NCBI GenBank assembly: GCA_032622095.1
Contig: CP136062.1
Span: 10,441,710-10,505,709, forward strand
Source: Siphonodentalium dalli
Taxonomy: Eukaryota; Mollusca; Scaphopoda; Gadilida; Siphonodentaliidae
Direction: 5' to 3'
DNA: 64,000 nt
Shown: positions 48,023 to 60,200 of the stretch, one piece after another
Layout of the letters: each line of letters opens with the position of its first letter
How positions within the stretch are numbered: the first letter of the stretch is position 1
The notes under the pieces: generated by a model
Databases searched by the model: none
Told to the model about the DNA's origin: nothing
The model's input: the letters and a program-made list of their open reading frames with translations, nothing else
Program-made: the position numbers and the translations under genes

Positions 48023-48291
48023 TGAAACTATTGTTATGTAAACAAAACTGTTACAGTGATTTGTCAACAAGTATATAATTCTAGCTGTAGTATTAGTTCA
48101 AATATTTAAGTATGAATATGACTTTCAGAATATTCAATCATCAGGTTGGACCTTTTCCAATGTTATGTAAACAAAACTGTTACAGTGAGTGACTTGTCAA
48201 CAATTATATAATCCTAGCTGTAGTATTAGTTCAAATATTTAAGTATGAATATGATTTTCAGAATATTTAATCAACAGATTGGACCTTGTTC
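48023..48291. repeat. 130-bp tandem duplication containing the GTTATGTAAACAAAACTG repeat
   Basis: 48033-48161 and 48161-48291 match closely (GTTATGTAAACAAAACTGTT, CTAGCTGTAGTATTAGTTCA, TTCAGAATATT). These are two of the dispersed copies also found at 28222 and 36451. Confidence 0.9.
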
Positions 48292-48394
48292 AATGTTTAC
48301 CATAACATTTTGATCACAATTTTACTCTCATTGGACTTTTACAGTTATTCCAACACAGCAGTAATTTGTATATACCAATTAATTCTTGGTTTAT

Positions 48395-48726
48395 AAATAT
48401 TTTCTATATTTTCTTTAAATATTTCTTAACTTAGAAAAAAAATCTTGAAACAAGAAATACATATTCAATTTTTGAAGCCATTTTCTTAGTAAGGAAATTG
48501 ACTGTCAAATAAAATAATTATTTCTTAATTGTTTCTTGTTTCAAGACTAAAAGCTATCTTATTTGAGAAAACCATCTCTTGTCTGGTGGGAGTTTCTTAA
48601 ATTTTCTTGATGTAGCAGACTTGGGGGGGTATATTTCTCAAAATAAGATTTATTTTCCTGTTTCAGGAAATAGTTTTTCTTGTTTCAAGTAATTATATCT
48701 TATTAAGAAATTATTTTTGGCAGTGC
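48395..48726 (-). mobile_element. AAGAAA-rich element with CACTGCCAAAAAT terminus, copy 2
   Basis: Read on the minus strand it starts CACTGCCAAAAATAATTTCT, then TTGAAACAAGAAAAACTATT and repeated AAGAAA / TTCTTAA strings. The first 15 or so bases match the start of copy 1 at 32047. Confidence 0.65.
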
Positions 48727-48774
48727 AGATCGGGACAAGCTTTACATACGCTGATAAAAGATATTTTAATTTTT

Positions 48775-48960
48775 CATCGTTATCTGCGTCTCAGTAGTAA
48801 CCCTTGATACAGAGCGATACAAGCGTTACAGAAGTTTAAGGAATCGATTTTATTTCTAGTGATTATCTGTGTCCTAGTAGTAACCCTTGATACAGAGCGA
48901 TACAAGCGTTACAGCAGTTTAAGGAATCGTATTTATTTATAGCAACCACCCCAGTGGGTG
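48775..48960. repeat. 86-bp minisatellite, two copies
   Basis: AGTAGTAACCCTTGATACAG then AGCGATACAAGCGTTACAG occurs twice, 86 bases apart. The same unit forms a four-copy block at 56553-56860. Confidence 0.95.
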
Positions 48961-49059
48961 TTTATACATAAATGCATGTGAATTATGACGTCATATAATT
49001 TTTATATAATTTTTATATATTTCTATATACCATGAGAGAAATTACCGTGTACGTTTATT

Positions 49060-49110
49060 TGTGAATTTAACACGTGACTTCCGGGTGGTGACTGCGCAGA
49101 ATCCAGCAGA
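49060..49110. promoter_or_regulatory. Promoter-like motif cluster
   Basis: CACGTGAC (E-box, 49071), ACTTCCGGG (ETS-type, 49077) and CTGCGCAG (NRF1-like, 49092) lie within 30 bases in otherwise AT-rich DNA. Such clusters mark CpG-type promoters in animals. No gene is firmly attached to it. Confidence 0.35.
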
Positions 49111-49850
49111 AACTACAGGGTGCTCCGATATAACGGAGGAATATGCAGACAACAACAACAACTGATAAAATTCATTCCCAGATTCTAGAATGTACCCGAC
49201 TTTCAAGTTTAGCCTATTCAGTTCTTTCTGAGGATTAAGTACAGCCTTTTCATCTGATAAAAATCATTGGTATATCATTACATAATAATTAATTACCCCT
49301 AGTCAAGCGACCGTCCTGTCAGTGTCATCCGGCTTACGGCAGTTACTTGATCGGAAATTACTTCCGTATATCCCATAGACCGATAAGGCCTTCACCTTCG
49401 CTTCATGGCAAACAATTTTCACAAATGTACGAGTGTACGTAGAATAATTAATCGCTTGATTTCGTGACAATCGACAGTTACTGCATTAGGCTTCACTGTA
49501 AACTGTTACAGACAACAATGATCAAGATTCCAGAATCATTCAATCAACCAAAAAGTTCGAAGTTCAAAGAAAGATAAAAAAAATGAAAGAACGAATTCTC
49601 TGATTCTGTGTTACATGTAAATTGTGATACTAAAATTGTAGTATGTTTCCTAGTTACCATCTTCAACTTCAACTTAAGTTCAAGGAATTGATATCTGATG
49701 AGGATTCTTGTGGAGTTGTGAACACAACAGCACAATGCGTGCTCCTGGAGGCATTTTTCTCCAAATCCACGATTTTTTTAAAGGTAGGTCTGTTTGCTTT
49801 AAATTAAAAATTAAATTTTGATTATTATTTCATTTAATCATTTTTGATCA
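49111..49850. other. Gene-free stretch with a possible first coding exon
   Basis: ATG at 49735 opens a 49-base frame (MRAPGGIFLQIHDFFK) ending AAAG at 49783, followed by GTAGGT, a fair donor. With the motif cluster 650 bases upstream this could be a first exon on the plus strand, but no second exon is recognisable in the window. Confidence 0.2.
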
Positions 49851-50009
49851 TTTGACAATTTGTCGTGGTCATTCGTTGGTCATCAGTGTCACAGTCAGTG
49901 TGTTTGTCGTCATTCGTGTTTGGTTGTCGTTTTTCGTCCTTGGTAGTTTGTCGTCGTGTTTATTGTTGGTCGTTTGTTTTCATCCTTTGTTCATTTGTGA
50001 TCAGTCGTG

Positions 50010-50980
50010 GTTTTTGTGGCAAGTACACCGCAGCCCAAATGTAGTTAGCCAGTGGAGCCGCGGTGTACAGTGTAGTGCATTTCGGCCGCAGTGGCAATGC
50101 TAACTGCACCGTGGTCAACTGGAAACTTGTTTTGTCCAGCAGGGTACATTATATCCCGTAGATTTGGACTAGGATTACCTACTAGTAAGCACAAACCAGG
50201 CGAAAAAAAAATACATGTACTGTATGTTACACATAATTTTGAAACCTGCAGGCCTGGGTCGATGTGTTTGTCATCAAGACATTTTTCGTCATCGATCATT
50301 CGACATCGTGTTCATCTTTGGCTGTTTGTTTTTCGTCATCAGTAATTTTTCGTCATCGATTGTTCGACATCGTGTTAGTCGTTGGCCATTTGTTTTTCGT
50401 CATCAGTCATTTTTTGTCATCAGTCGGTATTTTTCTTCGTTGTTGCTTGTTGCCATTTGCCATCGTCATCCTCGCCATTTATCTGTCATTTGCCACCATT
50501 CGTCAGCCGGTGTGTTTTGTCGTTAGTTGTTTTTCATCATCGGTCATTTGTTCATCGGTTGTTTTTCGGAAATTCTGTCTGTGTGTGGGACCACTTAACT
50601 GCGGTGCGGTTAGCATTGCCACCGCAGCTGAAATGCAACTACACGGCGGCGCCACCGGCCAACAGTTGGGTCGTGATGTAATTGCCAATCGGCTTGTGTA
50701 TTTGCCACGGTGTACTTTCATCAAACTGAAAAAAGACAATACAAACCAGAAATCTAACCACGGTGTACATGCCATTCGACCGTGAGGGTAGTTGCCTTTC
50801 GGCCGCAGTGAACTTGCCGTTTGGCCGCAATGTACTTGCCGTTCGGCTGCGGTGCTCAACTGCAGTTACAAACTCTGACACCGCAGCCGAACAGCAAATA
50901 CACTGCGGTGCCAATGGATACTTGTTTTGTCCAGCGGGGTACATGTATTGTATGTCTACTTTGATCCCGAAAATGGGCGG
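50010..50980. repeat. CCGCAGTG / TTGCCGTTCGG repeats around a TCGTCATC-rich tract
   Basis: CTTGTTTTGTCCAGCAGGGT at 50129 and its near-copy at 50921 bracket the block. Inside, 50250-50580 is rich in TTTTTCGTCATC and ACATCGTGTT. 50770-50900 holds repeats of TGCCGTTCGGCCGCAGTG-like sequence. Several overlapping long open frames are by-products of the repetition. Confidence 0.65.
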
Positions 50981-51240
50981 GTCCAATTTCATGAGTGACC
51001 ATGTCCTTGACCATGACCTCGCTCATATACATGTAGGTACATAGAACTTCTGTCTCTGTGTGTTATAGACTTGAAAACTGCACGACTGATCGGACTAAAA
51101 TTTGGTATTAATGTACCAAAGGCCTACTTTGATCCCGGGAACTATATGGGTGGGTCCAATTTCATATGCGACTGTGTCCTTGACTGCGACCTCGATATAT
51201 ACTCATACATTTTACTAGTACATGTACATGTATACCGGTT
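50957..51240. repeat. 167-bp tandem duplication
   Basis: CTACTTTGATCCCG at 50957 and 51124, each followed by GGGTCCAATTTCAT, GTGTCCTTGAC or ATGTCCTTGAC, and a GACCTCG block. Confidence 0.8.
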
Positions 51241-51292
51241 GGCAACGTTGTTCCCTAAAGAGCCCGGATGAAGACAGGCACATCAGCTAAGT

Positions 51293-51915
51293 GTACCGGT
51301 ACAGACTTTCATTTTTGAGGCGCGCGATCACTCTTGCGCACCATCGCACGGCTAAACCTGAAAACCAGCGAGCGATCGATTGCGCACCTAGGCCAAATAC
51401 AGAGAGCGAACCTGATAACGCTATTATCAGTGTCTACCCAGACGAGGTCACACGGTGTGACGTGTCAAATGCACTATCTGTCTGAGACTGAATGATTCGA
51501 AGCTAAAAATACATTTCTATGTACCGGTATGGCTTATGACGTCACATAAATTCCTCGAAAATCAAATCGAGACCACGTGGCCGGGAGATGTTGATATTTA
51601 TTCTGTCAGCTTGGAATCTGAGTATTAAATTGATTCCTTATTAATTATTATCAATTACATTTAATATAGGAGCATGTAGAATATAAAACATAGTGTGTAA
51701 CATTCACTTGTGCTTATGGATAGTGGATTAAGCAGTGTTAAACCATCAAAGAGATTCACTGGACATCGATCGTGAGTAAACAAATTCAATTTACGCGGCA
51801 TTTATGAATGTATTTCCGCTGTTTATTTTATCTTGATAGAAACCGCGCGCCTGGCCAAAACCCAGCGAGCGGGACTCTGCGCGCCTACATTTTCTAAAAA
51901 TGAAAGTCTGCCGGT
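51293..51915. mobile_element. Possible fold-back element of about 620 bp
   Basis: TACAGACTTTCATTTTTGAG with GCGCGC at the left and GCGCGCCTACATTTTC with AAAAATGAAAGTCTG at the right are inverted. CCAGCGAGCG recurs inside both ends. The interior is not otherwise palindromic. Confidence 0.5.
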
Positions 51916-53689
51916 ATACATGTATGTGTACATGTACATATGTACATATAATAAGTAATAATTTAGAAATAACAGTTACCAAATTATGAAAGTTTCCTCA
52001 ATAATATCCTAATAGTATACATGTAGAATAATGATCATATTAAGAATGTGTTATTTTCCGCAAAACACTTTGTGTGAGCGGAGCGTTTGTATATATACAG
52101 CATGTAAATAGTGAGCGATAAGCAAAACACCGTGTTGATTGATTAGGTTGAGAGTGATTCATGGTGACCCATTCAACACCAAAATCAGAGATTTAGCTTA
52201 TTAAATGGCTATACCGGTAATGCGGTATGTTGTAAATAAGTTCATGATTCCACTGAATTGTAGGGGCTATGAATCATTGCTGCCTTATCGTAGCGAAAAT
52301 TTGATATAACCCTTTCTTTACTAAATGGATTCTCCCACCAAGTAAAAAAGAATTTATTTGAATGATCTATTATTCATTCAGAGGGGTGTTCAGGAAATGC
52401 AAGCAGAAGACAACAGACTAACAGATAATACATACATGTACATGTGTAGAAGGATATCTATTAATTGGTTGGAAATGTTCAGAAAAGTTCAACAAACGAC
52501 TTTATCTGAACACTTCCCACAACATCTACTTGGCAATAAGCATTTAGTAAATGAAGGGTTAATATATGATTCTCAATAGAACTAGAGGTGGGCGGTCCCC
52601 AAGTCTGAATTTAGTGTGGCTGACATTTGCGGAATGAGGTCCCCAGAGGGCTAGCATCACCAAATTCACCCTCTGGGAACGTCATTCAGCTTAGGCCTCT
52701 CTGTATGGGAGGCATTGGGTCAGATTCCACAGTTGAAGTTGATGATGTTCAGCCATTAATTACTTTGATTATGCGATTTAACTTGGATTAAATTAAATTT
52801 TAATTGGAAATACCCATGATCAGTGTGTCGGTGAACTGCTTGGTGAACTTTCAAGCACCGTACATCTATAAAATGGCTTTGTTGATGTCAAATGATCCAA
52901 TATTCCAAATATTCAATAAATTGTGACCTACAAAACTTGAAAATATAAGGGTACATGTAACATAACATGCTGAATGCTGATATAAGCCCAAGTTGCCAGG
53001 AAATGATATGGGGGCCATTGGTTCATTTCTTTCACCTTTCATATGCTTCAGAACAACCAGACAGCCCCCATTTTAGGTTTACTTTAAAAAGTACCCCCAA
53101 TAGTCACAAGGGGGTACCCCCCCCCCCTCACTCAAACCTATCACCTCTGTCCCCCAAAATGTCCCCAAATTAGCCTCATCTAAAGGCATGAAATAACGGT
53201 GGTATTTCTAACAAAATTTCATATACATGTATATGCAGTGGGGGTCTACTCGGTGTTGAGTGTTTTGCTTATCGCATACTCTTTACATACATGTAGATGT
53301 ACTGTTTGTTTACATAAGATGACGTTTGCTTACATACAATGTAACACAAAGTACTAACATAACAACCAGCTGAAATTAATGTGATACATGTATTTATGAT
53401 TGGTATAAGAACAAGGTTTGTTTATAATATTAATTCTGTTTATGGCGGTTTTAACGGATAATTTTCTTCAACGTCTGGTGTGATAACCCGCTAATACCTG
53501 TAGGGCTGTAGACCGTGTATCATAACCTAACGGCATGTATCGTAACTCCACCGCAGTGACCGTTTCCATACTGCTGTCATTGCCAATTCATTAAAAGCGA
53601 CACATCACATACATGTACATGTATTCATTATTAGCTCAACGACGTCCATGTGTGCGTGTGTGTGTCCGTCAACAATTTCCTTTGGCGCG
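51916..53689. other. Gene-free stretch with dispersed repeats
   Basis: 52065-52180 is the reverse of 34620-34770, and 53251-53300 is a further part copy. CCCAGAGGG ... CCCTCTGGG (about 52633-52678) is a small hairpin. A C-run lies at 53120. No gene is supported. Confidence 0.5.
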
Positions 53690-55250
53690 GGCTACAGGTC
53701 GTACCTTTGGTCTGATCTTTATCAAATTTGTCATGAATGTTGACATTGAGATGTAGATGGGAACAGGTCATTTTGGGTCATTGGCCAAAAAACATGGCGG
53801 CTGACAGCCATCTTGGATTTCAAAATTAAATCGATTGGCGCGGTCTACATGTCTTACTGTTTATCTGATCATCATGAAATTTATCATGGATGTTAACGAG
53901 TCATTTTGTGGTTGTTCCACCAAAAAACATGGCTGCCAGCAGCCATCTTTGATTTTACTCTTTGCATGACTAAATCCTTTGGCGCGGGCTACAGGTCGTA
54001 GCTTTGGTAGGATCTTCATGAAATTTGTAATGGATGTTAACAATGACATGTAGATTGGAAAGAATCCTTTTGGGGTCATTCGGCCAAAAAACATGGCCGC
54101 TGGCAGCCATCTTGGATTTCAAAATTAAATCGATTCGCGTGGTCTACAGGTCATACTGTTCGTCTGATTATCATGAAATTTGTCATGGATGTTAATAATG
54201 ACAGGCAGATGGGAACGAGCCATTTTGGGGTCGTTCGGCCAAAAAAACATGGCCGCCAGCAGCCATCTTGGATTTTACTCTTTGCATGACTAAATCCTCT
54301 GGCGCGGGCTACAGGTCGTAGCTTTGGTCGGATCTTCATGAAATTTGTCATTGGTGTTAACAATGACATGTAGATGGGAACGAGCTGTTTTGTGGTCATT
54401 CGGCCAAAATACATCTTGGATTTTACTCTTTGTTTGACTAAATCCTTCAGCACAGGCTCTAGGTTGTACATTTGGTCATATCATTATGATATTTGTCATC
54501 GCTATTGACATGTAGATGACATTGACATGTAGATGTGAACGAGTCATTTTGGGGTAGTTTGACCAAAAAACATGGCCACCAGCAGCCATCTTGGATTTTA
54601 CTCTTTGCATTACTAAATCCTTTGGCACGGACTACAGGTCCTTACTTTGGTCAGATCATTATGAAATTTGTCATGAATGTTGATGTTGACATGTGGATGG
54701 GAGTTAGTCATTTTGGGGTCATTTGGCCAGAAAACATGGCCGGCAGCGGTCATCTTGGATTTCAAAATTCAACGGGCCACAGGTCGTATCTTTTGTCGGA
54801 TCATTATTAAATTTATCATGGATGTTAAAATGGACATGTAGATGGGAAATGAGTAATTTTGGGGTTGTTCGACCAAAAACATGGCCGCCAGCAGCCATCT
54901 TGGATTATACTCTTTGCATGACTAAATTCTTTGTCAAGGGCTACAAGTCGAATCTTTGGTCCAATCATCATGATATTTGTAATGGATGTTAACAATTACA
55001 TGTAGATGGGAAAAGGTTCATTTTGAATTCAACCAAGAAACCTGGTCGCCAGCAGCCATCTTGTATTTTACTCTTTACACGACTAAATCCTTTGACACGG
55101 GCTACAGGTCGTATCTTTTGTCGGATCATCATGAAATTTGTGAAGGATGTTAACAATGACATGTAAATAGGAAGGAGTCTTTTTTGTGTCATTTGTCAAA
55201 AAAACGATGGCTGTCGCGGCCATCTTGGATTTTAATCTTTGCATAACTAG
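53690..55250 (-). repeat. 160-bp repeat family (CAAGATGGC family), ten-copy array
   Basis: On the plus strand each unit reads GGCTACAGGTCGTA, TTTGGTCGGATC, CATGAAATTTGTCATGGATG, GACATGTAGATGGGAACGAG, CATTTTGGGGTCATTCGGCC and AGCAGCCATCTTGGATTTTA. The ACATGTAGATGGGA block recurs about every 160 bases from 53750 to 55160. The orientation is opposite to 25770-26640. Confidence 0.92.
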
Positions 55251-55459
55251 GCCTTTCAACTTTCCACATTCCTAATCGCTCCATTAACTGTAACACATGA
55301 AATTATTCCCTTTCCTCATTGAGCTGCAGTGTCATTGACACTTTCATAATTACATTTCAGTCAATTAACATTTTCAGCTGCATATACATGTATACCGGTA
55401 TGTGAACCAATTTCATCATTACAGAAATTGCAAATTCATTGTTGATTCCATCATCTCAA

Positions 55460-55870
55460 CATTTCATTAAAGTGAGACTTTATGTTCACACATCGATTCA
55501 TTCAGGCAACATTTTTTTTCCATTTCTACACTGGTCATTGCATTGATCGTCTTCAATGGGGATAATCTATAATTATATATGTATATCATTGTTAACTATT
55601 AAAGTGACATTTCTCTTCCTCCCAATCGATATTGCATTAAAATGACGCTTCATATTCATTACACTTCATTCAATAATTTCTGTTTCTACATCACTTATTG
55701 CATTGATTGCCTTCAGGTAAGGTAAGCTATGTCCGACTCAAATATTAAAGTGACGCATCATGTTCACTACACTTTATTCAATAATTTCTTTTTCTACATA
55801 GTTTACACGTATTGCATTGATTGCCTGCAGCTAAGGTAATCTATGTCCGACTCAAATAATACAAATATTA
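55460..55870. repeat. Tandem repeat of about 120-150 bp, three to four copies
   Basis: ATTAAAGTGAC, TTCAATAATTTC, TTGCATTGATTGCC and CTATGTCCGACTCAAAT recur in order. The last two units are clearest. Confidence 0.75.
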
Positions 55871-55944
55871 GAGGCATTCCATTTCCATCCATTAATTCTA
55901 AGGAAACTTCTGCTGTGATATATATATATGTATATATACATACA

Positions 55945-56463
55945 GGGTACTACTACATGTGCTACACCACTCGGAGAAATGTCTGTGTCATCACACTAAA
56001 ATACCATGTTAGAACTTGAATTGATATATTCGTAATCGTAAATAGTCACCAATAGCCGGGTTACTACCGTAGTACCTGACATTGCCTATCTAGTGAACTA
56101 TTCAAACCCAACAGGCCTGGTTGATTTCACTGTGGGGTGATGGTTCACTTCCATCCTCAAGCTACTTTTCTTTTCTGACGTGCAGGGGTAGATATGCTTG
56201 AGGCCCCACCACAGTTAAATTCGCACCAGGTTCTCAGCTATTATTATCTTATGTTCGAACTTTACTCATATGTTTGGACTGATCATAACCATGATTTCAA
56301 TGCTGGGTTTGAATAGTTCACTAGATGGGCAATGTCCGTTACTACGGTAGTAACCCGGCTATTGGTGACTATATACGATTACGAATATATTAATCCAAGT
56401 TCTAGCATGGTATTTGTGTGACGACACAGACATTTCTCCTAGTGGTGTAACACATGCAGTACC
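55945..56463. mobile_element. Fold-back element, arms about 170 bp, spacer about 190 bp
   Basis: The left arm (55945-56117) and right arm (56305-56463) are diverged reverse complements. They share GGTACT at the tips, ACACCACTCGGAGAAATGTC, ACCATG, CGTAATCGTA, GGGTTACTACCGTAGTA and TAGTGAACTATTCAAACCCA. The spacer has no coding frame. Confidence 0.9.
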
Positions 56464-56552
56464 ATGTATGGTACATCATATAATTATTGTAACGTTGAAC
56501 TTAATGAGCAACTTGGTGGTTGCTCCATTACGTGTCACGTACGATCATATTA

Positions 56553-56860
56553 GTGATTGTTTGCGTCCCAGTAGTAACCCTTGACACAGCGATACAAGCA
56601 TTACAGAATGTTATAGAGGTGATTTTATTTGTCATCGTTATCTGCGTTCCAGTAGTAACCCTTGGTACAGAGCGATACAAGCGTTACATCAGTTTAAGGG
56701 ATCGTTTTTATTTCTATTGAGTATCTGCGTCCCAGTAGTAACCCTTGATACAGAGCGATACAAACGTTACAGACGTTTTAGAAATCGTATTTATTTATAG
56801 TGATTGTTTGCGTCCCAGTAGTAACCCTTGACACAGAGCGATACAAGCGTTACAGCATAA
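56553..56860. repeat. 82-84-bp minisatellite, four copies
   Basis: CCCAGTAGTAACCCTTGACA-type starts at about 56567, 56649, 56731 and 56813, each with GCGATACAAGCGTTACA. It is the same unit as 48775-48960. Confidence 0.95.
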
Positions 56861-57261
56861 TGGGGTATATCGCTACGTTATAACGCCGAGATATATTGTC
56901 CACGTGCCCATGGGTGCGCCCGGGCGGGTTCGTCATCAATCTTTAGAATTTTGATTTATCGATGAATACGTTATGGAACACTGCGCATTTTTGTTTAGCT
57001 ACAATATATATGTCTTTATCAGTACGAATACTGATATAGCGAACACGAAAACTCAGTATATATCCGCTAAAAATAGACTCAGAGTTTACAATAACAATAA
57101 CGATTTCAGCTGATATATTCCATATAATGGAGCGTATCGTATATCAACATGTAGGATTAGACACAGGGAATCCACTACTCAGTGAAATTGTTGCAGAAAT
57201 TCGCTTCGTAAAAAATAGAATGGCCGACTGAAACAAATGATAAGCGGTAGCTCAACTTGCG
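56861..57261. other. Gene-free stretch
   Basis: AT-rich, nothing recognisable. Confidence 0.45.
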
Positions 57262-60200
57262 AAAGGTCTGTAATAATGGGGCGGGGGGTATAAAGGTCTG
57301 TAATAATGGGGCGGGGGTATAAAGGTCTGTAATAATGGGGCGTGGGGTATAAAGGTCTGTAATAATGGGGCGGGGGTATAAAGGTCTGTAATAATGGGGC
57401 GGGGGGTCTGTAATAATGGGGCGGGGGGTCTGTAATAATGGGGCGGGGGGTATAAAGGTATGTAATAATGGGGCGGGGGGTATAAAGGTCTGTAATAATG
57501 GGGCGGGGGTATAAAGGTCTGTAATAATGGGGCGGGGGGTATAAAGGTTTGTAATAATGGGGCGGGGGGTATAAAGGTTTGTAATAATGGGGCGGGGGGT
57601 ATACAGGTCTGTAATAATGGGGCGGGGGGTATAAAGGTATGTAATAATGGGGCGGTGGGTATAAAGGTCTGTAATAATGGGGCGGGGGGTATAAAGATAT
57701 GTAATAATGGGGCGGGGGGTATAAAGGTCTGTAATAATGGGGCGGGGGGTATAAAGGTCTGTAATAATGGGGCGGGGGGTATAAAGGTCTGTAATAATGG
57801 GGCGGGGGTATAAAGGTCTGTAATAATGGGGCGGGGGGTATAAAGGTCTGTAATAATGGGGCGGGGGTATAAAGGTCTGTAATAATGGGGCGGGGGGTAT
57901 AAAGGTCTGTAATAACGGGGCGGGGGTATAAAGGTCTGTAATAATGGGGCAGGGGGTATAAAGGTCTGTAATAATGGGGCGGGGGGTATAAAGGTCTGTA
58001 ATAATGGGGCGGGGGTATAAAGGTCTGTAATAATGGGGCGGGGGTATAAAGGTATGTAATAATGGGGCGGGGGGTATAAAGGTCTGTAATAATGGGGCAG
58101 GGGGTATAAAGGTCTGTAATAATGGGGCGGGGGGTATAAAGGTCTGTAATAATGGGGCGGGGGTATAAATGTCTGTAATAATGGGGCGGGGGGGTATAAA
58201 GGTATGTAATAATGGGGCGGGGGGGGGGTATAAAGGTCTGTAATAATGGGGCGGGGGGGGGGTATACAGGTATGTAATAATGGGGCGGGGGGAATAAAGG
58301 TCTGTAATAATGGGGCGGGGGTATAAAGGTCTGTAATAATGGGGCGGGGGGTATAAAGGTCTGTAATAATGCGGCGGGGGTATAAAGGTCTGTAATAATG
58401 GGGCGGGTGGTATAAAGGTCTGTAATAATGGGGCGGGGGTATAAAGGTCTGTAATAATGGGGCGGGGGGTATAAAGGTTTGTAATAATGGGGCGGGGGGT
58501 ATAAAGGTATGTAATAATGGGGCGGGGGTATAAAGCTATGTAATAATGGGGCGGGGGGTATAAAGGTCTGTAATAATGGGGCGGGGGGTCTGTAATAATG
58601 GTGCGGGGTATAAAGGTATGTAATAATGGGGCGGGGGGTATAAAGGTCTGTAATAATGGGGCGGGGGGTATAAAGGTATGTAATAATGGGGCGGGGGGTA
58701 TAAAGGTCTGTAATAATGGGGCGGGGGGTATAAAGGTCTGTAATAATGGGGCGGGGGTATAAAGGTCTGTAATAATGGGGCGGGGGGTATAAAGGTCTGT
58801 AATAATGGGGCGGGGGTATAAAGGTATGTAATAATGCGGCGGGGGTATAAAGGTCTGTAATAATGCGGCGGGGGTATAAAGGTCTGTAATAATGGGGAGG
58901 GGGTATAAAGGTATGTAATAATGGGGCGGGGGTATAAAGGTCTGGAATAATGGGGCGGGGGGTATAAAGGTTTGTAATAATGGGGCGGGGTATAAAGGTC
59001 TGTAATAATGGGGCGGGGGTATAAAGGTCTGTAATAATGGGGCGGGGGGTATAAAGGTATGTAATAATGGGGCGGGGGTATAAAGGTCTGTAATAATGGG
59101 GCGGGGGGTATAAAGGTATGTAATAATGGGGCGGGGGGTATAAAGGTCTGTAATAATGGGGCGGGGGGTATAAAGGTCTGTAATAATGGGGCGGGGGGTA
59201 TAAAGGTTTGTAATAATGGGGCGGGGTGTATAAAGGTATGTAATAATGGGGCGGGGGTATAAAGGTCTGTAATAATGGGGCGGGGGGTATAAAGGTATGT
59301 AATAATGGGGCGGGGGGTATAAAGGTCTGTAATAATGGGGCGGGGGTTATAAAGGTCTGTAATAATGGGGCGGGGGGTATAAAGGTTTGTAATAATGGGG
59401 CGGGGGGTATAAAGGTTTGTAATAATGGGGCGGGGGGTATAAAGGTCTGTAATAATGGGGCGGGGGGTATAAAGGCATGTAATAATGGGGCGGGGGTATA
59501 AAGGTCTGTAATAATGGGGCGGGGGGTATAAATGTCTGTAATAATGGGGCGGGGGTATAAAGGTCTGTAATAATGGGGCGGGGGTATAAAGGTATGTAAT
59601 AATGGGGCGGGGGTATAAAGGTCTGTAATAATGGGGCGGGGGTATAAAGGTCTGTAATAATGGGGCGGGGGTATAAAGGTATGTAATAATGGGGCGGGGG
59701 TATAAAGGTCTGTAATAATGGGGCGGGGGTATAAAGTTCTGTAATAATGGGGCGGGGGTATAAAGGTATGTAATAATGGGGCGGGGGTATAAAGGTCTGT
59801 AATAATGGGGCGGGGGTATAAAGGTATGTAATAATGGGGCGGGGGGTATAAAGGTCTGTAATAATGGGGCGGGGGTATAAAGGTATGTAATAATGGGGCG
59901 GGGGGTATAAAGGTCTGTAATAATGGGGCGGGGGGGTATAAAGGTCTGTAATAATGGGGCGGGGGTGTAAAGGTCTGTAATAATGGGGCGGGGGTGTAAA
60001 GGTCTGTAATAATGGGGCGGGGGGTATAAATGTCTGTAATAATGGGGCGGGGGGTATAAAGGTCTGTAATAATGGGGCGGGGGTGTAAAGGTCTGTAATA
60101 ATGGGGCGGGGCTATAAAGGTCTGTAATAATGGGCGGGGGGTATAAAGGTCTGTAATAATGGGGCGGGGGGTATACAGGTCTGTAATAATGGGGCGGGGG

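Noticed and set aside
50264-50859. Overlapping open frames of 173, 103, 99 and 118 codons on both strands
   Set aside because: Low-complexity F/S/V/H-rich peptides from the TCGTCATC tract. Many frames open at once is a mark of biased composition, not coding.
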